64,000 nucleotides of DNA from Haladaptatus litoreus (lineage in GTDB: Archaea > Halobacteriota > Halobacteria > Halobacteriales > Haladaptataceae): assembly GCF_900156425.1 (NCBI RefSeq), contig NZ_FTNO01000003.1, positions 124,001 through 188,000 on the forward strand, given 5' to 3'. Below, piece after piece: positions 35,967-44,304 of this stretch. The first letter of the stretch is position 1. Each line of letters opens with the position of its first letter. The notes below the pieces were generated by a model that did not search any database, was not told the DNA's origin, and worked only from the letters and a program-made list of their open reading frames with translations. Both the position numbers and the translations under genes were made by a program.

Positions 35967-36080
35967 ATGAGTAAAGCAATCGAAGTCAGGCCAAATTCCG
36001 TAGAAGTGCCTTGTGTAGACTCAGACGAAAACAAATTTCGTTCAGTAATAGCGTACGAATCAGCTGCTCAGTTAAATTAG
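35967..36080 (+). CDS. Possible small protein, 37 aa, with strong ribosome site
   Basis: GGAGGTG (35953-35959) precedes the ATG at 35967 by 7 nt. The frame reads MSKAIEVRPNSVEVP, CVDSDENKF and RSVIAYESAAQLN, then TAG. The good Shine-Dalgarno suggests a real start, but the product is short and may be the truncated N-terminus of a lost gene. No family recognised. Confidence 0.35.
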   Translation: MSKAIEVRPNSVEVPCVDSDENKFRSVIAYESAAQLN

Positions 36081-36142
36081 AAACGTGTCGTGCCAATTGA
36101 CAATGGGCGAATGTATTTACTTGATAGCGGAAAACGGGATGT

Positions 36143-37045
36143 ATGAAGATCGCAGTCATCGGTGCAGGTGCGCTTGGCTGTCTGTTCGGCGGCCATCTCG
36201 CTGCCGCCGATCACGACGTATGGCTTCTCAATCGGCGGGAGCAGACCTCCAGTACCCTTTCAACCGAAGGGATTACTATTCGGCAAAACGGAGACGTATC
36301 GCTGACAGTTGGAATCAACGCGACGACGACTGGCAGTGACGTAGGAACTGCCGATTTGGTTATCGTCCTTGTTCGAGCGCATCAAACGCAGATGGCGCTG
36401 ACCGAGCATGCAGCGTGTATTGGATCGGAAACGTGGGTGCTATCATTGCAGAACGGGCTTCGCAATTACGACTATTTGCTTGATCAAGTTGGACGTGACC
36501 GGGCATTTTGTGGGGTCACCTACGAAGCAGCGATTACAGAAGAGCCGGGAACGGTCACCCAAACATCAACTGGCCTGACCACGTTTGGTGGCGGCAATGC
36601 AGGTGCCCGCACGACCATTCAGGAGACGCTCGCAGAGGCAGGATTTGATGTCGAGGTCGTCACTGATCCCCGACCCGTCATCTGGAAAAAGGGGACTCTT
36701 GTGGCGGCAACAGCACCCGTACTGACACTGACAGACTGCCCAGTGACGCAGCTGACAACCGATCCTCTGCACGGTGTCGTAACACAACTCCTGACGGAAG
36801 CGGCCCACGTTGCCACCGGCCACGGAATCAACATTGACGTAACGACGATACAACAAACGATCGAATCGATGGCCAACTCACACGCCGAGCATCGCGTGAG
36901 TATGGCACAAGATGTTGAACAGGGAAGGCGAACAGAGATAGACGAATTGAACGGCGTGATTATCGATTTGGCGGAGACTACAAATATCGAAGTTCCGGCG
37001 AACAGACAGATAACGGCACTTATCCACGGTGTTGAACAGTGTTGA
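36143..37045 (+). CDS. panE: 2-dehydropantoate 2-reductase (ketopantoate reductase)
   Basis: This 300-aa enzyme would reduce ketopantoate to pantoate with NADPH in coenzyme A synthesis. The Rossmann motif GAGALG is at 7-12. SLQNGLRNYDYLL and GVTYEAAI follow as in the family. The substrate-site lysine lies in VIWKKGTLVAA and the glutamate in TEIDELNGVII. Length is normal. Paralogues of this fold exist with other keto-acid substrates, so the panE name is likely but not certain. The gene is single. Confidence 0.82.
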   Translation: MKIAVIGAGALGCLFGGHLAAADHDVWLLNRREQTSSTLSTEGITIRQNGDVSLTVGINATTTGSDVGTADLVIVLVRAHQTQMALTEHAACIGSETWVLSLQNGLRNYDYLLDQVGRDRAFCGVTYEAAITEEPGTVTQTSTGLTTFGGGNAGARTTIQETLAEAGFDVEVVTDPRPVIWKKGTLVAATAPVLTLTDCPVTQLTTDPLHGVVTQLLTEAAHVATGHGINIDVTTIQQTIESMANSHAEHRVSMAQDVEQGRRTEIDELNGVIIDLAETTNIEVPANRQITALIHGVEQC

Positions 37046-37951
37046 TGACGTGAGCAGACACCTCTGAATTGGATTGGTTTGTCTGATGGAACTCAATCCT
37101 TCCAAAGGAGTTCGCCATTGCAGTTATTCTAAGTGTGCAGGAGGCACTAACTGGGGGTCAAGTATATAGTTTGTAGTAACCGAAGTCAGGGAGCGCGTTC
37201 GAATTTCTCATAACTGCTTTCAGAACAAGTTCTCGAAACTGTTTGAACCACGTCTATGTTCGGAGCATGTCACGGTACCGTTACTCGAGCGCAAGGAACA
37301 TGACTTCGACGATACACCGACAGTGAGAGGAGTCGCCATGTCGCGCGTTGCGCTATATCCAGTAGGTAGAACTCCTGATGCTTGATCACTGCTCAAGAAT
37401 AGTTCAGTCCGGATATCACTCATACTGATGAAATTAACTGCGTGGAAGATGTCTACGCAGAAAAAGGAGATGACAGACGTTCTCCTTTTCATAATACCAG
37501 GCGACGATTCCTAAATAGTAGCTGGCAGACTATACAACCGCATAGATATGTGTGAGAATACCACACATAATTCTTGTGATTAGACAGAGACAATCTGTGA
37601 AAGGTTAGATCTGGCCAGGAGACATATCAAGTGCATCATCTTGCGGGAGCGGGGAAACCCCGCTGTTTACGGCGGGTGAGGATGTCACCGATTGCCATAA
37701 GTACGGCATCGAGCTCCTCCTCGTCTCCAAACCCGAAATAGCGTAACCAACTCCTCTTTCGGTAATGCTGATACTCTCCTGATAGCCTCTAAAGTCAGGT
37801 GGCCCCCCTGAATGATCCACAAGACGCGAACAGGATACCTACGCACGTGAATGACAAAAACAATTGAATAACGGGGTACGGATCCCGTTCTCAACAAATG
37901 ATAATCAGACGAGATCTATATTATCTCACATCACTTACTAGATAGGCGATT
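37046..37951. other. Long intergenic region with an IS200/IS605-like end
   Basis: No gene is supported in these 900 bases. A plus-strand frame around 37200-37384 (EHVTVPLLERKEHDFDDTP) has some coding character but no start or family. At 37643-37695 lies GC-rich sequence with hairpin GCGGGG-AAA-CCCCGC (37649-37663) and GGATGTCACC, resembling the right end of haloarchaeal IS200/IS605 (TnpB-type) elements. On the minus strand the same stretch reads FGFGDEEELDAVLMAIGDIL. No transposase remains. Confidence 0.35.
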
Positions 37952-38728
37952 ATGTCGATCAACGTCACACGCATACTCAAACAGGGATACAGCCGCAGTA
38001 TCGAACGAAATGGACTAATGCTTATAGGTGTCATCTTCGTCATCTCGATCCTTAACGGGTTGCTAGGGATCGGAATCGACCAATGGATAGCCTCCCAACA
38101 GTTTACCCCTGGAGAAATCCAAGCAAACCCAACGCTCCTCATCCCACCAATCGCCGGCGGCATTGTTTCACTCGTGCTGGGCATCGCGTTGCTCGTGGTG
38201 AGTATCGCGGCCATTCGCGTGTTCGTGAGCGAGGAAACCGAACGTCTTCCCCGAGAGTACTTCACCCGAAACATGGTGTGGGCCGCACTCAACCTCTTCG
38301 TTGGTGTGATCGTTTTCGGGATCATCGTCGCCCTCGGATTCGTCGCGTTGATCATTCCAGGCATCTTCCTGCTCGTGGCCTTGGCATTCTGGACGGTCTA
38401 CGTGGCTGTCGAAGACCAAAACTTCATCACCGCGTTTCGTAGCAGTTGGGGGTTGACGCGGGGATACCGCCTCAGCCTCTTGGTTCTGGGCGTGGCAGTG
38501 ATACTCCTCACGGCACTTATTACCCTCGCGTTTGGGGTTGGTGATCTCGCAAGTGGCAGTTTCGCTGGCGATATCGTTGCTTTGGTGTTCGCGCAGGCGG
38601 CTAGTGCGATCACGACGGTCTTCTCGACCGCTGTGCTCGCAACGGCCTACACCGAGCTCAACGCACAAGATGATGAATTCGGAGAGGCGATCAGTGAGGA
38701 CACCACTGCTGGACGGCCCGCAGCCTAA
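37952..38728 (+). CDS. Integral membrane protein (DUF7847-like)
   Basis: This 258-aa protein has about six hydrophobic segments (for example LMLIGVIFVISILNGLL, GGIVSLVLGIALLVVSIAAI and FVALIIPGIFLLVALAFWT). The central segment ALIIPGIFLLVALAFW followed by VYVAVEDQNFITAFRSSW is the pattern of haloarchaeal membrane proteins related to the glycerophosphodiesterase membrane domain. The C-terminus is acidic. Function is unknown. It has its own start after an AT-rich leader and no operon partner. Confidence 0.7.
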   Translation: MSINVTRILKQGYSRSIERNGLMLIGVIFVISILNGLLGIGIDQWIASQQFTPGEIQANPTLLIPPIAGGIVSLVLGIALLVVSIAAIRVFVSEETERLPREYFTRNMVWAALNLFVGVIVFGIIVALGFVALIIPGIFLLVALAFWTVYVAVEDQNFITAFRSSWGLTRGYRLSLLVLGVAVILLTALITLAFGVGDLASGSFAGDIVALVFAQAASAITTVFSTAVLATAYTELNAQDDEFGEAISEDTTAGRPAA

Positions 38729-39006
38729 TACAGCTGATTTTTCGAGCACCGATCGTTCTCGCCAGCGAATGATCTGCGAACGACCCCGATTATTCCGGCG
38801 TACAGTATGACAATGCTGCAAATCCAGCCATATATCCGTTGAGGGCGGCGAAAGCCGTTTCAAATGGGTTGGGAGTCGCCGACCATAGGTCGATAGCCAT
38901 AGCTTTCTCACTCCGAGTGTCGAGTCACCGCTCACAGCTGTAGTGCCATCACTCGTAGTGGGTATAAACACAGATTCTTATATTCGCATAACAGTGATGT
39001 GGCTAT

Positions 39007-39456
39007 ATGCAGATCCCCGACAAATTACAGTGTCTCTTTAGCAGCACAGTCGAAGCAGAAGATGAGTCACACACGCTCACCCTACCGAGCCAAGAGATTG
39101 AAAAGGGCGACATCCAGCCAGACACGGCATACCGCGTGGCGATATTGAAACAGCCATCACCAGCGGAGAGTACAGCCCAAGTGACCGCAAAAGAAGCAAC
39201 ATCGACGACGCGCGACGAACAACCGCACGATCGACAGGCGAGCGATTCAGGAGCCCCGGTCGAAGAAGGCGACCGCCGAACAGTCGAAATCGAAGGCGTC
39301 GGCGAACAAGGCGATGGAATCGCCCGCGTCGGCGATGGCTACGTGATCATCGTGCCCGACACAGAGAAACGTGATCGCGTTACTATTGAAATCAATACCG
39401 TCACACCCACCGTCGTCTTCGCTGAGGTCGTTGAACAAAAAGCCGGCTCCGAGTAG
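39007..39456 (+). CDS. TRAM domain protein
   Basis: This 149-aa protein has a poorly conserved N-terminal half (LQCLFSSTVEAEDESHTL, likely a small beta-fold) and a linker rich in Thr, Asp and Gln. A C-terminal TRAM domain follows (about 85-145: RRTVEIEGVGEQGDGIARVG, then DGYVIIVPDTEKRDRVTI and FAEVVE). TRAM domains bind RNA. Haloarchaea have several stand-alone TRAM proteins proposed to act as RNA chaperones. Stress regulation is possible but not shown by the sequence. Confidence 0.85.
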   Translation: MQIPDKLQCLFSSTVEAEDESHTLTLPSQEIEKGDIQPDTAYRVAILKQPSPAESTAQVTAKEATSTTRDEQPHDRQASDSGAPVEEGDRRTVEIEGVGEQGDGIARVGDGYVIIVPDTEKRDRVTIEINTVTPTVVFAEVVEQKAGSE

Positions 39457-39496
39457 TTTCCCGATTTGTCTGCGAACCGGATCCGCAAATGCTCAA

Positions 39497-39619
39497 CTAT
39501 GTCGGAAAGCCAGGGGATTTCTGTGCTGCATCATCAGGGTCAGTGACGAGGCCAAGCTCCGCACAGACGTAGGCTCGAATCCGTTCGATTCGTTCGAGAA
39601 GTTGGCGATCGCGGTCCAC
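39497..39619 (-). CDS. Possible small helical protein, 40 aa
   Basis: A GTG at 39619 opens VDRDRQLLERIERIRAYVCA, then ELGLVTDPDDAAQKSPGFPT, a regular amphipathic helix with haloarchaeal codon use. An in-frame TGA lies six codons upstream of the GTG. Too short for family assignment; may be a real small protein or a remnant. Confidence 0.3.
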   Translation of the reverse strand: MDRDRQLLERIERIRAYVCAELGLVTDPDDAAQKSPGFPT

Positions 39620-39916
39620 TCGCTCCGGCGTTTCTACTCAGGTTGAGGTCGGACGCTCGAATGAATACGACAGCTATCGGCTATCAGCCAGCGGGAGGGG
39701 GAGAGCTGGGACCGGCCACCGCATCTGTAGTCGAGAAGCGTGATCAAATCAATGCATGGTTTCGAACTTCTCGTACCAAAACGCACGCTATGAGGTGAAC
39801 TCGTCTCGTCGATATACGTTCAGTAGCGGATTCCGGAGGATATTCCTGACTGACGGCCCCGACAATCCAAACACCCTTTACTGATTATCTGTAAGTTGTA
39901 AACAGCACCAACACCA

Positions 39917-40525
39917 ATGTCACACACTGCATCCCACGCCAATGGAGAGATCATTCGGGATTTCCTCTCGGTTGCAGACCTCCTCGAAGAGCCACGGTTA
40001 GCCCAACTATACGCCAACCTTGCCCGACAGGGTCCGGCAACCGTCCAAGAACTCATGGCTGCATTGGACCTCCCGCAAGGAACGGCCTATACGTACGTGA
40101 AGCGGCTGGCCGATGCGGGCGTTATCGAAGCAACGGGCGACAAGCAACCGCGAACATATGTTGCTCATCCAATCGACCTCACGGTTTCGGCTGGAGATGG
40201 AACGCGTGAATATACGATCACCCCGATGCTGGTTGACGCGGTGAGCCGCCAATCGACCAACGACGACATCGAGACATACATCGCTCGTCATGGCGTCGAC
40301 GGGCTCGCAACAGCACTCACGTATACGGTTGCACGTGAGCGCGGTGAGGTGACCCACCGATTGATGGCACGTGATTTGGATATCTCGCCTCTCGCTGCAG
40401 AGATCATTCTCCAGGCCCTTCGCCCGGTCGTTCACGATCACATCGACATCGAAAAATCCGGTGCAGTAGGACCTGATCTTGGGCCGGACGACGAGCAAAC
40501 TGCGGAGACGTCCGACGACACGTGA
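39917..40525 (+). CDS. Winged-helix transcription regulator (DUF7437-like)
   Basis: This 202-aa protein has an N-terminal winged helix (about 15-85: ARQGPATVQELMAALDLPQG, then TAYTYVKRLADAGVIEATG), followed by a middle domain (TREYTITPMLVDAVS) and an acidic tail. Its TGA overlaps a GTG that starts a PIN-domain frame, a typical arrangement of haloarchaeal regulator/PIN pairs. It would be the antitoxin-like DNA-binding partner. Since the PIN gene is truncated, it now probably stands alone. Confidence 0.75.
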   Translation: MSHTASHANGEIIRDFLSVADLLEEPRLAQLYANLARQGPATVQELMAALDLPQGTAYTYVKRLADAGVIEATGDKQPRTYVAHPIDLTVSAGDGTREYTITPMLVDAVSRQSTNDDIETYIARHGVDGLATALTYTVARERGEVTHRLMARDLDISPLAAEIILQALRPVVHDHIDIEKSGAVGPDLGPDDEQTAETSDDT

Positions 40526-40614
40526 GCGACATTCATATCGCCGACTCGAGAATGTTCATCGCTCTCGGAAAGCCCACAAACAGTCCCTATCAGAAAGCGA
40601 GAGCGTTTGCCACG
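40522..40614 (+). pseudogene. Truncated PIN-domain toxin-like gene
   Basis: Starting with GTG inside the regulator's stop codon (GTGA overlap), the frame reads VSDIHIADSRMFIALGKP, then SPYQKARAFA. This matches the N-terminus of PIN ribonucleases (an aspartate in the first strand, here IADS, then FIALGKP). It then runs into unrelated antisense sequence of a signal-peptide gene. About 30 of 130-180 expected residues remain, without the other acidic residues, so it is dead. Confidence 0.6.
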
Positions 40615-40758
40615 TCCGTGTTCAAACTCCCCCTCTTTGGCGGTTGCAGATCCGACCGCGGCCAGCGCGGTAGCCCTAGCGACAGATTGTGTGAACGCGC
40701 GCCGAGTGAGTTCTGATTCCGTTGTCTCTATCTTTGAATGGTTGCTATTCTCTGTCAC
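40615..40758 (-). pseudogene. Truncated TAT signal peptide of a lost exported protein
   Basis: From a GTG at 40758 the minus-strand frame reads MTENSNHSKIETTESELT, RRAFTQSVARATALAAVG and SATAKEGEF. This is a complete twin-arginine signal, after which the frame enters the antisense of the PIN remnant. The mature protein is missing. An AT-rich TATA stretch upstream (40770-40830) is preserved. Confidence 0.55.
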
Positions 40759-41219
40759 AACGCTTTGGTTCTATATAATAGATAAAATTTTATTAAAATT
40801 AAAATTTTTTATATTACCCATATTATTATGTTTCTAATTTACATGCTTTGCGAAAAGAGGGACTAGAGTCACTCGACCCCTTCCCGATAGTAGTACGTTA
40901 TTCCACCAGTGCTCCACGATGAAGGCAGTATTCGAATGGTTTATCGGCCGTCTGAAATACACACCGGACACTGTCTGACCTGTTCTGGGTTTCCATCTTT
41001 CGGACGGAAAACGGAATGAGGGGTACGAACAAAAAAAGACGAAGCTGTCGAAATACCCACCAGAAAATTCTCTGATGAGAGAACTCACTATAATGCCGAC
41101 TACCGCAGTATGTGACAAGAAAGAGCGAGAGGACGATACGTCTGTTGTAAACGATGGGCTTTTGCCGCTTAAAACACAGATACTACGACGGAACGACCGA
41201 TACGGACGAGCCATAAAAT
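40759..41219. other. Intergenic, AT-rich, no gene supported
   Basis: The first 90 bases are extremely AT-rich and probably carried the promoter of the truncated TAT gene. The remainder has frames on both strands but no family features. A TATA-like ATAAAATAT just precedes the start at 41220. Confidence 0.35.
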
Positions 41220-41996
41220 ATGTTGAATTCTACCCGTCAAATCGTTGCTGAGCACCCAGTTGCGCTTCTTCCACTACTGTTTACAGCATGGGTTGTGTAT
41301 CGGCTGTTGAGGCGAAATCGCACCAAAGTACTATTCATTGTGGGGGGGATATCGACCATTCTGGTCGCCCCTGTCTTCCTGTTCACATTTCTTGCCGAAT
41401 TCACAGGTGTTTCACTTTTCTCCAAGTTGTCGGCGTTCAGTATCCGAGTTGAATCTCTGCTGATTGGTTTTCTGTTTCAGTTCGTAGACGCCGTATTGGC
41501 TGCCGAGCTACAGCTTTTTGTTTTGCTCATGAGTGGTTTGTGGGACAGTCTTCAAGGATTGGCAACGCCAGTTGTACCGGTGATAGAAACCGTTGGACTA
41601 CATCTTATACTGTTCACATTCGAATTCGTTGCTGGCGTCATCCTGATTTATACGCTGTATCTCTCCTCACACGGATCAGAGTTAGACTCGTGGCTGAAAG
41701 GAATTGGCGTGGTGTTGGCGATAACGGGGATGTTCGCGACATTCATCCAATTCGATACATGGCAAGCCAGAGAATCGCTGCTGGCGTCGGCGTTCACGGC
41801 GGCCATGTTGGGACTTACGCTTGGAATCAGTTCCGTAATACTGCTCGTCCGGCCGAATTTCGGTGGCGAGTCGGTGTTTTCGGAGCTCCGTGAATCGGAC
41901 TCACCTCAGGGTGCGAGTGAGGAAGATACTCGGGAGAATTGGACGGCGAAAGCGATGTCTCGGATGGATAGACTGGTTTCGAGACGAAAGGAGTAG
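41220..41996 (+). CDS. Integral membrane protein, unknown function
   Basis: This 258-aa protein has about six hydrophobic segments (ALLPLLFTAWVVYRLL, VLFIVGGISTILVAPVFLFTF, LILFTFEFVAGVILIYTLYL and others) and a charged C-terminal tail ending MSRMDRLVSRRKE. No conserved catalytic or transport motif was recognised. It lies between the toxin remnant and the convergent beta-helix gene with no evident partner. Confidence 0.6.
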   Translation: MLNSTRQIVAEHPVALLPLLFTAWVVYRLLRRNRTKVLFIVGGISTILVAPVFLFTFLAEFTGVSLFSKLSAFSIRVESLLIGFLFQFVDAVLAAELQLFVLLMSGLWDSLQGLATPVVPVIETVGLHLILFTFEFVAGVILIYTLYLSSHGSELDSWLKGIGVVLAITGMFATFIQFDTWQARESLLASAFTAAMLGLTLGISSVILLVRPNFGGESVFSELRESDSPQGASEEDTRENWTAKAMSRMDRLVSRRKE

Positions 41997-42067
41997 GTCA
42001 CGGAGTTAACAACTGGAACAGCAAAGAAGTGTGGAGGGTTTGAAGCGTCAGACCGGGGTTGTGTGGT

Positions 42068-43732
42068 TTAACAGTCGTCGTCGTGATCGTCTCCGTTGGA
42101 ATTTCCGCCGGAGTCTCCACCAGAACCGCCGTCGGAATCATCACCGGTGTCCCCACCAGTATCGCCGGCGTTCTCGTCGCCACCGTCGTACTCTGAGCTG
42201 TTGTTGCCGCCCGTATACCCGTCTGGGCTGTTGTCGTCGATACCGTTCCCGAGGTGGGAGTCCGTGACAGTGACTCCTTCGGCATCGCTCGTGATGCGAA
42301 GTGCCTCGTTCCCGCTACGGGCGAGTGCCGAGACGCCTTTTATCATCGTTCCAGTACCGCTCTCTACAAGCGCGTTTTCTTCGGAGACGTAGTCGCCTCC
42401 GTCGATCACGACGTTGTTCCCCGTGTTCGTCAGTGCCCGTCGGCCCGCTTCACCACCGTGGTGAACTTTCAGATTGCGGAACTCGCTACCGTCGCGGTTG
42501 TTCTGGATGGCGCTCCGGCTGCCCTCGGTCGCTGCGTTCCCGGTGACGGTGACGTTTTTAAGGGAAACTGGCTGTTCACCTTCCTTGATTTTGATAGCCT
42601 CCGCACCACCAGTTTCGTGATCGACGGTCGTTCGCTCGATTCGCGTCTGGCCCGAATCTTCCTGAATATAAATTGCATTCGTTGGGCCATCGGTTCGAGC
42701 CGTGATGGTGGAGTCGACAAATGTTACGTCGTCCGCATTGCTCGTAACCCAAATCGCGGGACTATCATCGATGTTCGTCTGTATGTCGACGTTCCGTGCG
42801 ACGATGCTGGCACCTTTCTCCATACGAAGTCCACACTGGGCGATCTCGCTGTTGCTGTCTTTGTCGACGACGATACTAGCGTTCTCGATGTAACTGCCCT
42901 TGCCACCGAGACGGACGTTCGAACCCAGACTGTTCTGGAAGCGACCGCCTTCTACCTGAATGGTACCGGTCCCGTTGGAGGCGTATAGCCCATTGTCCGG
43001 GAAGCTCCCGAGTACACAGTTGCGAAATGTCATCGTTCCCTTGTTCGCATTGTTGCAGAGAATACCGGTCGGTCCACGCCATAGGGAATCGCTCGGCGCC
43101 TTCTTTTCCAATACAGCTCCGTCAGGTGCCTCGAACCGTTCGACGAGACCGCTACCGTCCGGGTTCTGTACGACGGCTCGAAGCGGCCCCCACGTTCCAC
43201 TGTCGTGTTTGCCTTTGACCTCGATATTACGGATGGTCAACCCGTCTGTCACCTCGGCTTCGACGACACGGATTCCAGTGTTTTCTTCAGTCTGGTCAAC
43301 AGTAAAGTCCTCTATCAGCAGGTTGTTTCCGGGCTGGTTCTCGACGCCGAGCCGGAACAGTCGGTAGTTATTGTCTCCGCCACCGTCGAAGTTGGAGTAA
43401 TTCGCCGGAACGAGTGTCGCGTTGTTACCGACCATGCCGAAGTTTTCGAAGCCAGTAAAGCGGAACTGCGAATCGATGTAATACTCACCCTCGGGGAAGT
43501 AAAGGAGTGTATTGTCGTCCGCATTGTCTTCGAGTATCGGTATGATGGATTCGTTTCCAGCGTTGTCTGCTCCAACCTCGGTTACATCAACGACGTTCTC
43601 GTACTGATCTTCGTAATCAGATAGGGACGAAGAGGCGGACCCCATTATCGCAGACGATGACATGATTGCTCCAGTTAGTTTGAGATAGGTTCTACGACTG
43701 ACGGGACTTCGATTTTGCCTGTCTGACACCAT
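42068..43732 (-). CDS. Tat-exported right-handed parallel beta-helix protein
   Basis: This 554-aa protein has a twin-arginine signal (SRRTYLKLTGAIM). The body is a succession of beta-helix coils with recurring patterns such as IENASIVVD, VTFVDSTITAR, SLKNVTVTG and GVTVTDSHLG, like pectate-lyase/polysaccharidase folds. The last 65 residues are a low-complexity Gly/Asp/Ser/Asn tail that ends in a single terminal cysteine (DDHDDDC). Such proteins bind or cleave polysaccharides at the cell surface. No specific catalytic site was identified. The ATG at 43732 is used; a TTG precedes it. Confidence 0.8.
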   Translation of the reverse strand: MVSDRQNRSPVSRRTYLKLTGAIMSSSAIMGSASSSLSDYEDQYENVVDVTEVGADNAGNESIIPILEDNADDNTLLYFPEGEYYIDSQFRFTGFENFGMVGNNATLVPANYSNFDGGGDNNYRLFRLGVENQPGNNLLIEDFTVDQTEENTGIRVVEAEVTDGLTIRNIEVKGKHDSGTWGPLRAVVQNPDGSGLVERFEAPDGAVLEKKAPSDSLWRGPTGILCNNANKGTMTFRNCVLGSFPDNGLYASNGTGTIQVEGGRFQNSLGSNVRLGGKGSYIENASIVVDKDSNSEIAQCGLRMEKGASIVARNVDIQTNIDDSPAIWVTSNADDVTFVDSTITARTDGPTNAIYIQEDSGQTRIERTTVDHETGGAEAIKIKEGEQPVSLKNVTVTGNAATEGSRSAIQNNRDGSEFRNLKVHHGGEAGRRALTNTGNNVVIDGGDYVSEENALVESGTGTMIKGVSALARSGNEALRITSDAEGVTVTDSHLGNGIDDNSPDGYTGGNNSSEYDGGDENAGDTGGDTGDDSDGGSGGDSGGNSNGDDHDDDC

Positions 43733-44304
43733 CAAAAATGCAGTATCACCTACCCATATTAGTTATCTGGTGCTTAGTTCTATTTCTCTTGCATTCTCTC
43801 CGTTGAAAACGGTATAAACAGTGTAAAAGTCGTTCGTTATCAATTTAAACGATATAGATGGGTGCTCACCAATTACTCTCCTACTAGTAAAATAATTCCC
43901 AGACAATTTAAGAAACACATACGAGAATTATAATTGATTAACTAAATAACACTATTTCAGGAAGAGAACTTTACTCGGTAAAAATTAATTAACCGTGAGA
44001 ATTTTCCTCGCTGTAGGTTATTGTCGCGAGAACCAGTTAAATAAAGGTCAGTGGTCGTTGCTCTTCAGAACACGTATCGACCCGCCGCAACCGAACGCCC
44101 CAGTCTCGCTTTCCACTCCTTTTCTGACGGCCGATGATTGTGTCGGGGAAGCTAGAGTCTATAGGCCGAGGTCGGGGCATGCGAAAGCAGTGACCGGTAT
44201 TCGACTGTTGACGTATGTTGTCAGGGGGAAGCCCAACCGACGATAATTATATAAAATACTCAGTTTAAAATATGACTTTGATAAATGAATGATTGGAGTT
44301 CGGA
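43733..44304. other. Divergent intergenic region, no gene seen
   Basis: These 570 bases separate two exported-protein genes. They are AT-rich, with a TATA-like TTTAAAATATG at about 44263-44273, and a ribosome-binding GGAG at 44295-44298 before the ATG at 44305. A frame at 43995-44246 lacks family features. Confidence 0.45.

Noticed and set aside
40834..41214. 126-codon minus-strand frame before the membrane protein gene
   Set aside because: Basic, Ser/Phe-rich composition unlike haloarchaeal proteins, and no family character.
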